Shown here: piece by piece, positions 34,587 through 43,670 of the stretch | Layout of the letters: each line of letters starts with the position of its first letter | Position numbering within the stretch: position 1 is the first letter of the stretch | Translations under genes and position numbers: made by a program | Assembly: GCA_016721735.1 (NCBI GenBank) | Contig: JADKHM010000002.1 | Coordinates: 1 to 64,000 of the forward strand | Source: Flavobacterium sp. | Lineage (GTDB): Bacteria; Bacteroidota; Bacteroidia; Flavobacteriales; Flavobacteriaceae | DNA length: 64,000 nt | Direction of reading: 5' to 3' | Notes under the pieces: generated by a model | Database searches by the model: none | What the model was told of the DNA's origin: nothing | Seen by the model: only the letters and a program-made list of their open reading frames with translations

Positions 34587-35894
34587 TTACTGTTTAATAA
34601 ATTTTAGAAAAGAAGTCGTTGCTCCCTGAATCTCTAGAAAGTAAAGTCCAGTAGCAAGGTTAGTGACATCTATCTGGTTGCTGTTACCCCAATTTTCCTT
34701 CACAATTTTGCCCGTCTGGTCGATAATTCGGAAACCAACTATAGGTAAAGATTGTGGGTTATTGATAGTCAGGATGCCATTAACTGGATTTGGAAATACC
34801 GCAAAAGTATCTTGGTCGAATGATTTCGTATCCAGCGAAGTTGGACACAGATTTAAATTTGGAATATTGCTAATGGCATTGAAAACCCCAAGTTGCCCAT
34901 AGGTATTCTCGCCCCACGAATACAACCTACCATCGGTCTTAAGCGCCATACTATGTGCGCCATGACTCTTCACGGCTAACCAGTCATTGGCAGTACCAAC
35001 GCGCTGTGGCGTGTCAAAATCCTGAGACATGCCCATGCCTAAAACACCATAGCTACCGTTACCCCAAGCCCACAACGAGCCGTCGCTTTTGATCGCCATG
35101 CAATAATCTTCCCCAGCGTTAACCGTTGTCCAATCGTTATCCGTTCCTACGCGACGCATTGGGTTCCCATCCGGATTCGCAACGGGATTTCCTAGCTGCC
35201 CTTGATCATTGTTCCCCGAGGTATAGATACTTCCATCGTTTTTGAGAGCTATAAAATGGGCGTCACCTCCGTCTACCATAACCCAGTTATAATCGGCACC
35301 AATTTGCGTGGTAGCATTGGGTGCAATGCCCAAACGCCAGAGCGAACCATTGGTCTTGATAGCGAAAGTCGAATTTGGCATTGGGCCAACTTCAAACCAG
35401 TCTGTATCTACGCCAACCTGTTGTACCGTGGTTCCCGGATGCCCGAGTTGCCCATAATAATTAAGTCCCCAGCTCCAGAGTGTGCCATCGCTCTTAAGCG
35501 CAAAACAGTTAAAACTTCCAGCCCAGATTTTCGTCCAATTATTGTCCGTCCCAACTTGAGTCGGCACGTTTCTGTTTCCTGGAGCCCCGATGCCAAGCTC
35601 TCCTTGCACATTTCGTCCCCAAGTCCATAGCGTTCCATCGGCTCTGAGCCCCATCGTATGGTTGCCACCACCTGAAACCGCGATATATTGTTCCGTGCCG
35701 GCGAGTGTAAAATTACCTCTTTCTATGTTGGTTCCATCTCCAATCTGACCATATCCGTTGTAGCCTACTGTTCGGATTCGTCCGTCGGTAGTTATGACTG
35801 TCGAGTGGTTATATCCTGGATCGAACATTTGCCAGCATTGCGCCTGAAGTTGCATGGCGAGCAGTAAACAGCCGAAAAGTATCTTTAATTTCAT
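34587..35894 (-). CDS. RCC1-repeat protein with T9SS type A sorting domain
   Basis: The start was chosen at ATG 35894, where a signal peptide (MKLKILFGCLLLAMQLQAQ) begins; the frame extends 17 codons further upstream without a better signal. The body has about seven RCC1-type repeats of 45-50 residues, pattern ALKSDGTLWSWGxNxYGQLG with VGTDNDWTxVxAG between them, forming a seven-bladed beta-propeller. The end is a type A sorting domain (DTFAVFPNPVNGILTINN, LATGLYFLEI). It is predicted to be secreted through T9SS. It converges on the rhodanese gene, with about 108 bp between the stops. Confidence 0.88.
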   Translation of the reverse strand: MKLKILFGCLLLAMQLQAQCWQMFDPGYNHSTVITTDGRIRTVGYNGYGQIGDGTNIERGNFTLAGTEQYIAVSGGGNHTMGLRADGTLWTWGRNVQGELGIGAPGNRNVPTQVGTDNNWTKIWAGSFNCFALKSDGTLWSWGLNYYGQLGHPGTTVQQVGVDTDWFEVGPMPNSTFAIKTNGSLWRLGIAPNATTQIGADYNWVMVDGGDAHFIALKNDGSIYTSGNNDQGQLGNPVANPDGNPMRRVGTDNDWTTVNAGEDYCMAIKSDGSLWAWGNGSYGVLGMGMSQDFDTPQRVGTANDWLAVKSHGAHSMALKTDGRLYSWGENTYGQLGVFNAISNIPNLNLCPTSLDTKSFDQDTFAVFPNPVNGILTINNPQSLPIVGFRIIDQTGKIVKENWGNSNQIDVTNLATGLYFLEIQGATTSFLKFIKQ

Positions 35895-36213
35895 CGTCTT
35901 TTTTTTGCAAATGTAAGGTTTTTGTTTTTTGTGTATACGCTTCAAAGCAAACGCAACGGTAGATAAGTAAAGAAATGTTCCTTAATAATAAGGTACGGAT
36001 GTTGTAAACACAATTGTAAATAGTCATGCACCAGACGCAACAAAACCGAACACAAAACACGATACTTGCACCGAGCCCATCAAATAGAATTTAAGTTGAA
36101 ACCCTTCTAATCTTATGGATTTAACAATCTTTTTATATTTATTATTCCAACACTTTGAAATTTTCGTTTAATGAATAAATTTGACCGCTAACCCAACAAC
36201 CCACCTAAACGGA

Positions 36214-36426
36214 ATGCCTCTTCAAAAACCGCTTGCGTTCCTGTTCCTTCTTTTTTTACCAAACCTAATAATCTGTCAAGTCCTGACTGCGGCTGATTCG
36301 ATTTCTAAAAAGACAGAAAAAAACCTCGAGTTTTCAACAAAGCAACTCATTGCTCCTGTAGCCTTAATAACCTATGGTGTCATAGCAACTAAAGGTGGTT
36401 ATTTGAAAAAACTCAATTTCAATTAG
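36214..36426 (+). pseudogene. Truncated N-terminal part of a PAP2-type phosphatase-like gene
   Basis: The ATG at 36214 was chosen because a signal peptide follows (PLAFLFLLFLPNLIICQ). The next residues DSISKKTEKNLEFSTKQLIAP and ALITYGVIATKGGYLK resemble the start of exported PAP2-family proteins of Flavobacteria, which are usually over 200 aa. The frame stops after about 70 aa, before any phosphatase motif. It is therefore probably a deletion remnant. The PAP2 assignment rests on the N-terminal pattern only. Confidence 0.45.
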
Positions 36427-36500
36427 CCATTAATGTAGCGGAAATGCTACGTTGGTAAAGCAATACATCATAAGAAAATTGGGTTTTGAAGCATAAAAAA

Positions 36501-36535
36501 AAACCAAAACTACTTTTCATCTGCAATTTTGGTTT
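36501..36535. terminator. Bidirectional terminator-like hairpin
   Basis: AAACCAAAA ... TTTTGGTTT is a perfect 9-bp stem with a 17-base loop, between the PAP2 remnant and the convergent 127-aa gene. It is flanked by A-rich and T-rich DNA. A second small hairpin GTAGC-GGAAAT-GCTAC lies at 36436-36451. Confidence 0.6.
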
Positions 36536-36578
36536 GGATTCTATTCTATTTGTTTTGTGAATTATGGTAGCCTTGCCA

Positions 36579-36962
36579 CTACCCGATTTCTATTCCGTTT
36601 TGTTCCAGAATTTCAATAAGGTAACTACTTTGCTTTGCGTCGTACTGTTCGATGCCACTTTGGTACCATTGCAAAATAATATGCAATTGATAAGACGTAA
36701 AATCGACCGTGTCAATACTCAATCCGAGCATTCCTGCAAGGAGAAAATCTTCAAGAACTTTGGTCGTCACAATGCGACGAGGAACGCCATTGGTCAATGA
36801 ACCATTCATACTTTCAAACTCAAGTCTTCCGAGGGTAAATCCCGTCGTAAAGGCATCGTTATGCTTCTTCCTATTAATGGTGATCGCAGGATCAAGACCA
36901 CATTTATAGCCCTCAAAATATTCTAAACGATAGATAGTACTGTAGGTATCTTTCAAATTCAT
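36579..36962 (-). CDS. Conserved hypothetical protein (127 aa)
   Basis: The start was chosen at ATG 36962 (MNLKDTYSTIYRLEYFEGY); the frame continues 10 codons further with a leucine-rich stretch that looks non-native. There is no signal peptide or membrane segment. The motifs DAFTTGFTLGRLEFESMNG and GVPRRIVTTKVLEDFLLAG recall a helical Flavobacterium hypothetical family I cannot name. The C-terminus QWYQSGIEQYDAKQSS is polar. No partner is indicated by the neighbours. Confidence 0.65.
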   Translation of the reverse strand: MNLKDTYSTIYRLEYFEGYKCGLDPAITINRKKHNDAFTTGFTLGRLEFESMNGSLTNGVPRRIVTTKVLEDFLLAGMLGLSIDTVDFTSYQLHIILQWYQSGIEQYDAKQSSYLIEILEQNGIEIG

Positions 36963-37160
36963 AAGAAGAAGTATTAGTGATTTATTGGTCAAACTTAAAT
37001 GTATTCATTGTAAAAAAAATATAAAATCGTTGAAATGGAAAAATACTCTTTCAATCACATTGGCATGGTAAATAATCGGTGAAATAAGTAATTAACAGAA
37101 TACAAACCAATCATTTCGATTTGTATATTTACTGCATAAAACAAATTCATTTCCGACATT

Positions 37161-38245
37161 ATGCAACACCTCATCGACCGATTTATTAGCTACGCGATTA
37201 TCGATACCGAATCTGATCCCAATTCAAAATCAACTCCAAGTACAAAAAAGCAATTAGTATTAGCCTTACATTTAGTAGAGGAACTAAAATCTATTGGTTT
37301 GACTGAAGTGACCATCGACAAAAACGGCTACGTGATGGGGACTTTGCCGAGCAATGTTGAAAATGAAGTACCAACCATCGGATTTGTTTCGCATTACGAT
37401 ACCACGCCTGATTTTACCGGTGCGAATGTCAAACCTCAAATCATTCCAAATTATGACGGGAAAGATATCGTTCTTAATGCAAAAGAGCATATTGTCTTGT
37501 CTCCAAATTACTTCCAAGCTTTATTACTTTATAAAGGTCAAACATTGATCACAACAGATGGTCTAACTTTACTTGGTGCCGATGATAAAGCAGGACTTAC
37601 TGAAATTGTTTCTGCCATGGAGTTAAAAGTGTTCACCCTGGTTATGCCAAAGGTAAGATGATCAACTCAATGTTGATTGCCAATGATTTTATTAATGAAT
37701 TACCTAAAGGTGAAACGCCTCAAGAAACAAAAGGTTACGAAGGATTTTTTCACGTGCATCATTTAAGTGGCAGTATCGAAGAAACGACTTTAGAAATTAT
37801 TATCCGTGATCATGATGCCAAAAAGTTCAAGAAAAGAAAGGAACTTATTCATGCCATTACCAAAAAATTCAATAAGAAATTCGCGAAACAATTCGGCGAA
37901 GATATTGTTCTTAGTGAGGTGAAAGATCAATACTACAATATGAAGGAAAAAGTAGAGCCTGTGAAGTTCATCGTAGACCTCGCGGAAAAAGCGATGAAAG
38001 AGCTAGGCATCAAACCACTTATCAAACCAATTCGAGGTGGAACGGATGGTTGCAGATTATCTTATATGGGGTTGCCGTGTCCGAATATTTTTGCTGGTGG
38101 ACATAACTTCCACGGAAAGTACGAATATCTTCCGGTAGAAAGCATGCAAAAAGCAGTAGATGTCATTATCAGAATTGCAGAACTTACGGCGACAACCGAC
38201 TTTACGAAAAAAGTAAAATCAAAAAAGAAATCAAAAAAGAAGTAA
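37161..38245 (+). pseudogene. pepT: Peptidase T with an internal deletion and frameshift
   Basis: PepT is a zinc tripeptide aminopeptidase (M20 family) of about 410 aa. The N-terminal half is intact: [23 protein letters not shown] (metal ligand His/Asp) and [16 protein letters not shown]. At about 37622 the sequence jumps to the segment equivalent to [15 protein letters not shown], losing roughly 65 to 70 residues. The lost part contains the catalytic Glu pair (DEEVGRG region) and a metal ligand, and the frame shifts. The second half continues to 38245 with a lysine-rich tail (KKVKSKKKSKKK). The enzyme cannot be active unless the deletion is an assembly error. Confidence 0.8.
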
Positions 38246-38271
38246 TTTGGAAGGGGAAAAAGTTTTGATCA

Positions 38272-38390
38272 ATGCCTAAGAAGGCAAGACAAAACGCTTA
38301 TGATAATGGCGATTTACCGATAAAAAACAAATTGATAAAGATTTGATTTTACAGTACGTTCAGGAAGCTATAGAAATTGAAAATTCCTAA
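38272..38390 (+). pseudogene. Possible small protein (39 aa) interrupted by one base loss
   Basis: From ATG 38272 the frame reads MPKKARQNAYDNGDLP and breaks. Restoring one G at about 38319 continues it as DKKQIDKDLILQYVQEAIEI with stop at 38388-38390. No family is recognised, and the region could be random. It lies just after peptidase T and before the terminator. Confidence 0.3.
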
Positions 38391-38400
38391 AACAAACCAT

Positions 38401-38435
38401 AAAAAAAGCCTCAGTAATACCGAGGCTTTTTTTAT
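38401..38435. terminator. Bidirectional Rho-independent terminator
   Basis: AAAAAAAGCCTC ... GAGGCTTTTTTT is a hairpin (5-bp GC stem extended by A/T pairs, 9-base loop) between the pepT unit and the convergent yajC gene. Confidence 0.85.
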
Positions 38436-38449
38436 TTTAAAAATGAAGA

Positions 38450-38722
38450 TTATTTGCTTGCTAGTGTAGCACTCATTTCCATCGAGATGGCTGAACGCTC
38501 CATTTTTAGTTTTCCTGCCATAGTTTCAATGACGATTGTGGTGTCTGCCAATTCGGCTATTTTTCCGTGAATACCACTTTTGGTGACAATTTTATCACCT
38601 ACTTTTAAGTCTGCTTCGAATTGTTTTTCTTGTTTTGCTCTTTTTTGTTGTGGTCTAATCATAAAGAAATAGATGACTACAAACATTAAAATAAACGGAA
38701 GAAATTGTTGTACTTGTTGCAT
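38450..38722 (-). CDS. yajC: Preprotein translocase subunit YajC
   Basis: This 90-aa inner-membrane protein has a membrane helix (LPFILMFVVIYFFMIRPQQKR) followed by a basic, soluble domain with FEADLKVGDKIVTKSGIHGKI and ending IVIETMAGKLKM. This is the YajC family, an accessory of the SecYEG/SecDF translocon. It lies 45 bp downstream of nusB on the same strand. Flavobacteria commonly have a DUF1573 gene between the two; it is absent here. Confidence 0.93.
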   Translation of the reverse strand: MQQVQQFLPFILMFVVIYFFMIRPQQKRAKQEKQFEADLKVGDKIVTKSGIHGKIAELADTTIVIETMAGKLKMERSAISMEMSATLASK

Positions 38723-38767
38723 AATATCTGAAATTGATTTTTATTTAGTTTTTACTATTAATTGGAG

Positions 38768-39715
38768 TTATTGCATCAACCCTCTACCCGTCTTGTTGAG
38801 ACGATTATTGGTTTGAAATTCTTTTACTAAGTTATCCAAGATTCCGTTAATGAATATACTGCTCTTTGGCGTTGAATATTCTTTGGCAATCTCCAGATAC
38901 TCATTGATTGTCACCTTAATTGGAATAGACGGAAATCTAAGGAACTCGCAAATAGCCATTTTCAAAATGATGGTATCCACTTCGGCGATCCGTTCTGTGT
39001 CCCAATTGGGCGTTTTATCTATATATTCTTTGGCGAAGTCATTCTCGTTAAGAACGGTTTTACGAAATAAGTCCGAAACGAAATCTTTGTCTTCAGCATC
39101 CTTATATAACTTAGGAACGTAGAAGCTCTGGTCGTCTTTCGACTTCAGTGCTTTCAATTGCTTAATGATTTGTGTATTGACCATTGGGATGTCATCTACC
39201 CAAGTCAATTTGAAATCTTCTAAGTAGTCGTATAATTTATCATTTGCCGCGATGACATCCATAAATAGAGACACGATAAACTCTTGATCTTCTTCAAAAG
39301 TATTGGTTCTATTTCGCATGTATTGGGCGTATAAATCACTTTCTTTGATAGCCTTTAGCAGCAAAATAATGTAATCATCATTCATCGTCCAATTGTTAAT
39401 TTTCCGATTTTCTATGGATTGCAATAACGAATGATTGGTGGCTAGTAAATTGAAAATAGCATTATTGATAAACTTGGTATTGGCATTCTTGTCATCGGCG
39501 GTCGCCAAATGTTTATTCTTGGATTGCTCTAGAAAACTAACTTCTTTCTTAGCAATTTCAATCAAAGTGGAGAGCATTAAGAGATATAAATCGAGAATAT
39601 TATCGATGCTATGGTAGAGAAATTTTTCCTCTTTTTCGATATTATCGGAACCATTTTGATGCATCGCAAATATCGATTGCATTACTTTTATACGAATGTG
39701 ACGTCTGTTTAACAC
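38768..39715 (-). CDS. nusB: Transcription antitermination factor NusB
   Basis: This Bacteroidetes-type NusB of 315 aa is longer than the about 140-aa E. coli protein. It starts MLNRRHIRIKVMQSIFA and has a long inserted N-terminal helical domain. The C-terminal NusB domain includes PNWDTERIAEVDTIILKMAI, FPSIPIKVTINEYLEIAKEY and SSIFINGILDNL. NusB binds boxA RNA with NusE (S10) during rRNA antitermination. The upstream neighbour on the same strand is leucine dehydrogenase. Confidence 0.93.
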   Translation of the reverse strand: MLNRRHIRIKVMQSIFAMHQNGSDNIEKEEKFLYHSIDNILDLYLLMLSTLIEIAKKEVSFLEQSKNKHLATADDKNANTKFINNAIFNLLATNHSLLQSIENRKINNWTMNDDYIILLLKAIKESDLYAQYMRNRTNTFEEDQEFIVSLFMDVIAANDKLYDYLEDFKLTWVDDIPMVNTQIIKQLKALKSKDDQSFYVPKLYKDAEDKDFVSDLFRKTVLNENDFAKEYIDKTPNWDTERIAEVDTIILKMAICEFLRFPSIPIKVTINEYLEIAKEYSTPKSSIFINGILDNLVKEFQTNNRLNKTGRGLMQ

Positions 39716-39792
39716 CTAGTAAGAACTTTATAAAATTAAGAGGAGCGAAAGAAAATCTTCCGCTCCGCAAAAATAGTAATATTATTCAAATG

Positions 39793-40900
39793 CTATAGTC
39801 TATTCGCATTTTCTTTTTTTCTGTCCGCGATACGCTTTTCTGCAATAGATAAGGCAGCTTGATGCGTTGTGATTTTTTGCAATTCCGATTCTCTAAAAAT
39901 TTCCAACGTAGTGTTGTAGATATTTTCTGTTCGTCGTATGGCTTCTTCTTTACCATAACCAACAATTTCGCCGTATACATTAATAATTCCACCAGCATTA
40001 ATCAAGAAATCAGGCGCATAAGCAATTCCTCTTTCTTGCAAAATTTTACCGTGAATTACTTCATTCGCTAGTTGATTATTAGCGGCACCCGCAATTACTT
40101 TTGCTTTAATTTTGTGAATCGTTTCATCATTAATAGTTGCACCTAAAGCACAAGGAGCATAAATATCAACGTCGGCCGCATATAAGTCAGCCCCTCTAAA
40201 GATTGATGCACCGTATTTTTTTTCTACTTCTTGAAGTCTTGCTTCATTAATATCGGTAATTTGAACGATTGCTCCTTCTTCAATTAAATGACCCACTAGC
40301 GTTTCTCCGACATGGCCAATTCCTTGCACTAAAATCTTTTTTCCCGCTAATGTATCATTACCAAACTGATACTTTGCAGCCGCTTTCATTCCCATATAAA
40401 CTCCATAAGCAGTAACTGGCGACGGATTACCCGAACCACCTTTTGCCTCTGAAATACCGGTAACATAGGGCGTGATATCACGAATCATGTCCATGTCTGG
40501 AGTTGTTGTACCAACATCTTCTGCAGTAATATACCTTCCGCTTAGAGAGTGCACATATTCTCCAAACTTTTTGATCAGTTCTGGAGACTTGTCTGTTTTT
40601 GCATCGCCGATAATGACCGCTTTTCCGCCACCTAAATTTAGTCCAGAAATGGCTGATTTATAAGTCATCCCGCGAGACAATCTCAAGACATCATTCAGCG
40701 CTTCCCATTCGTTGGTATACTTCCACATTCTGGTTCCTCCTAATGCAGGTCCTAAAACTGTATTATGAATTCCTATTATTGCTTTTAAACCAGTATCTTT
40801 GTCATTGCAAAAAACAATTTGTTCGTGGTTGTCGAATGACAGTTGGCCAAAACAGGATCCATTTTTGCAACTCTTTTGGGGTAACGATTTCTGAAGTCAT
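39793..40900 (-). CDS. Leucine dehydrogenase (Glu/Leu/Phe/Val family), two apparent indels at the N-terminus
   Basis: The NAD-dependent enzyme converts branched-chain amino acids to 2-oxo acids. The open part 39793-40728 has the catalytic Lys region (SGLNLGGGKAVIIGDAK), DVGTTTPDMDMI, a glycine-rich NAD loop (VQGIGHVGETLVG) and FLINAGGIINVYGE. The N-terminus is in other frames: MTSEIVTPKELQK at 40900, then QLSFDNHEQIVFCNDKDTG and PALGGTRMWKYT. Adding one base to each of two runs (A5 at about 40862-40866 and T4 at about 40849-40852 on this strand) gives a normal start. For an essential-type core enzyme this favours sequencing indels, not decay. Confidence 0.8.
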
Positions 40901-41092
40901 AATTTAGTTTTTAGATGAGGGTTCATTAAAAATACGACGCAAATTTATCAATAAAATCAGAATATTTTAATTTTATTCAATTAAATTATCAATTACTCAA
41001 TAATTCTAGTTTATTGCGAGAAATTAGTAATTTTTGAATTACGCCTTTTTTAACAGCAATACAAAGCATTAATAATTATTTTTCACAATTAG

Positions 41093-42853
41093 ATGAAAGA
41101 ACTTCAATATTTAAACAAATACTTTCTCAAATATAAATACAGCTTTTTAATTGGAATAGTCACGACAATTATTGCGCAAATTTTTTCTCTATTTACGCCG
41201 AAGCTGATCAGCAAATCTTTTAAAGTTATTGAGGACTTTTCGCAAAAAGTCGATGCCAATCCAGCTATCATTCAGAAGGAACTCATTCACAATATCTTAT
41301 TGATTATTGCAACAACAATCATCGCAGGATTTCTTACTTTCTTGATGCGTCAGACCTTAATTGTAATGTCACGTCATATAGAATTTGACCTAAAAAATGA
41401 AGTTTTCCGGCAGTATGAAAATCTATCTCAGAATTTTTATAAACAAAACCGAACGGGCGACTTGATGAATAGAATCAGTGAAGATGTTGGTAAAGTCCGA
41501 ATGTATGTTGGTCCTGCCGTAATGTATACTATCAACACCTTTATTCGTTTTACGATCGTTATTATATATATGTATAACGTTTCCCCTCGTTTGACTCTTT
41601 ATGCACTTTTGCCATTGCCGATCCTATCTTATGCGATCTTTAAATTGAGTTCAGAGATAAATACCCGAAGTACTATTTTTCAGCAATATCTTTCCAAAAT
41701 TTCAAGTTTCACGCAAGAAGTCTTCTCGGGCATTCGTGTTATTAAAGCCTATTCCCTTGAACAACAATATCAAAATAATTTGGTAGATCTTTCTGAAGAA
41801 AGCAAAACCAAGAGTTTGCATTTGGCGAAAGTGCAATCTCTATTTGGCCCTTTGATGCTTGCGTTGATTGGCGTGAGCAATTTAGTTGTTATCTATTTTG
41901 GAGGCATGATGTACATCAACGGGACTATTCAAAGTATTGGAACCATTGCAGAGTTTATTTTATATATCAATATGCTGACTTGGCCCGTCGCCTCTTTGGG
42001 TTGGGTTTCCTCGATGGTACAAGAAGCCGAGGCATCACAAAAGAGAATCAATGAATTTCTAAAAATCCAACCAGATATTCAAAACAATACGAGTGATAAA
42101 TCTGAAATAAAAGGCGCGATTGAGTTCAAAAATGTAAGTTTTGTCTACGACGATACGCATATTACAGCCTTAAGCGATGTTAGTTTTTCTATCAATAAAG
42201 GAGAAACTTTGGCGATTTTAGGCAAGACAGGCGCAGGGAAATCGAGTATACTTTCACTTATTAGCAGACTCTACGATGTTAGCAGCGGTGAAATTATGAT
42301 TGATGGCAAAAACATCAAAAACGTCAACCTCTATGATCTCAGAAACAGCATCAGCATCGTTCCGCAAGATGCTTTTCTGTTTTCTGATTCTATAAAAAAC
42401 AACATTAAATTCGGGAAAGAAAATGCCTCTGATCTTGAAGTGGAAAATGCGGCAAAACAAGCCGTTGTTCATGACAATATTATCCAATTCAACAAAGAAT
42501 ATGAAACAGTTCTTGGCGAACGCGGCATTACGATTTCTGGTGGTCAAAAGCAAAGAATTTCGATTGCGCGCGCATTAATCAAAGAGTCTCCGATTTTGTT
42601 GCTGGATGATTGCCTTTCAGCGGTTGATACCGAAACAGAAGAAACAATATTAAACAACCTGCTTTTGTACTGCAAAGACAAAACAACAATAATCGTAAGT
42701 CATCGTGTTTCCTCGGCAAAAAACGCTGATAAGATTATTATTATTGAAGACGGAAAAATCATTCAACAAGGTTCTCATAATCAATTAATAAACGAAAAAG
42801 GGTATTATTCGGAGTTATATTTAAAACAACTTTCTGAAAAAGAATTGTCATAA
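41093..42853 (+). CDS. MsbA-like ABC exporter (fused membrane and ATPase domains)
   Basis: This 586-aa half-transporter exports lipids or drugs. About six membrane helices occupy residues 15-300 (ALLPLPILSYAIFKL, LMLALIGVSNLVVIYFGG). The ATPase domain has Walker A GKTGAGKSS, Q-loop SIVPQDAFLF, signature ISGGQKQRISIARAL, Walker B ILLLDDCLSAVD and H-loop SHRVSSA. The residue after Walker B is Asp, not the usual catalytic Glu. Such DD variants occur in degenerate sites of heterodimeric exporters and in some Bacteroidetes homologs. No partner half-transporter gene lies adjacent. Confidence 0.92.
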   Translation: MKELQYLNKYFLKYKYSFLIGIVTTIIAQIFSLFTPKLISKSFKVIEDFSQKVDANPAIIQKELIHNILLIIATTIIAGFLTFLMRQTLIVMSRHIEFDLKNEVFRQYENLSQNFYKQNRTGDLMNRISEDVGKVRMYVGPAVMYTINTFIRFTIVIIYMYNVSPRLTLYALLPLPILSYAIFKLSSEINTRSTIFQQYLSKISSFTQEVFSGIRVIKAYSLEQQYQNNLVDLSEESKTKSLHLAKVQSLFGPLMLALIGVSNLVVIYFGGMMYINGTIQSIGTIAEFILYINMLTWPVASLGWVSSMVQEAEASQKRINEFLKIQPDIQNNTSDKSEIKGAIEFKNVSFVYDDTHITALSDVSFSINKGETLAILGKTGAGKSSILSLISRLYDVSSGEIMIDGKNIKNVNLYDLRNSISIVPQDAFLFSDSIKNNIKFGKENASDLEVENAAKQAVVHDNIIQFNKEYETVLGERGITISGGQKQRISIARALIKESPILLLDDCLSAVDTETEETILNNLLLYCKDKTTIIVSHRVSSAKNADKIIIIEDGKIIQQGSHNQLINEKGYYSELYLKQLSEKELS

Positions 42854-42924
42854 TTGTTGTTTTGTAATACAATTTTTATCATTTTTGAATTGAAATTAAC
42901 ACCAAACTAATTGCATTTAGGATT

Positions 42925-43305
42925 ATGAGAGAAAATGATATGGTAGAAAAAGAAGAGATTTTTTCTAAAGTTTTGAGAGCTGGAAGAAGGACTTATTTCT
43001 TTGATGTACGCGCTACAAAAGCCGATGATTATTATGTAACCATTACTGAAAGTAAAAAATTTACAGAAGAAGATGGTTCGTTTCATTTCAAAAAACACAA
43101 GATTTATTTGTACAAAGAAGATTTTGCCGCATTTGCTGAAATTCTGGAGGAGATGACCTCTTATGTACTGAACCACAAAGGAGAAGAAGTAATTTCGGAA
43201 CGCCATCAAAAAGACTTCAAAAAGGAATATGTTGAAGATCGTGATACTGCCGAGAAAACGTCGAAAACAAACAATTTTACTGATATTGATTTTGACGATA
43301 TCTAA
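42925..43305 (+). CDS. DUF3276 (PUR-alpha-like) family protein
   Basis: This 126-aa cytoplasmic protein has FSKVLRAGRRTYFFDVRATKADDYY followed by ITESKKFTEEDGSFHFKKHKIYLYKEDF. This is the bacterial PUR-domain (DUF3276) family, found throughout Bacteroidetes. Members bind single-stranded DNA or RNA. The C-terminal 30 residues are acidic and disordered (DIDFDDI). A 71-bp gap separates it from the ABC exporter. A terminator follows at 43329. Confidence 0.9.
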   Translation: MRENDMVEKEEIFSKVLRAGRRTYFFDVRATKADDYYVTITESKKFTEEDGSFHFKKHKIYLYKEDFAAFAEILEEMTSYVLNHKGEEVISERHQKDFKKEYVEDRDTAEKTSKTNNFTDIDFDDI

Positions 43306-43328
43306 ATTTTATCAAACATAAATTACTG

Positions 43329-43365
43329 AAAGTCTAAAGAGCAAATGCTTTTTAGACTTTTTTTT
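43329..43365 (+). terminator. Rho-independent terminator after DUF3276
   Basis: AAAGTCTAAA ... TTTAGACTTTTTTTT is a 10-bp stem with a T run. The remainder of the 365-bp gap to the giant gene (43306-43670) is AT-rich and holds no gene; a TATTTTTG -7-like box occurs at 43512-43519. Confidence 0.8.
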
Positions 43366-43670
43366 CATTTTAATTTAAAGATCAGTTAATACAATAAACG
43401 ATCTTAATTAATACTATTGCTTTCAAAACGAAATTACTTCATTGCAATCTTGTTCTAAATTGACTATTGAAACTAATTTGCAAATAATAATTAACATATA
43501 TTTATAATTTGTATTTTTGTTGGTTAACTGTTGCTTTTCAGTTTATTTTTATTGAAAAAACACGGTGTTTTTGATTGTAATTAAATTACATTCAGCGTTT
43601 TACAAATTATTAATAAATAGAGACAAATACAATTTATTTAAGTTAAGAAATAAAGAGTACCCTACAAAAC

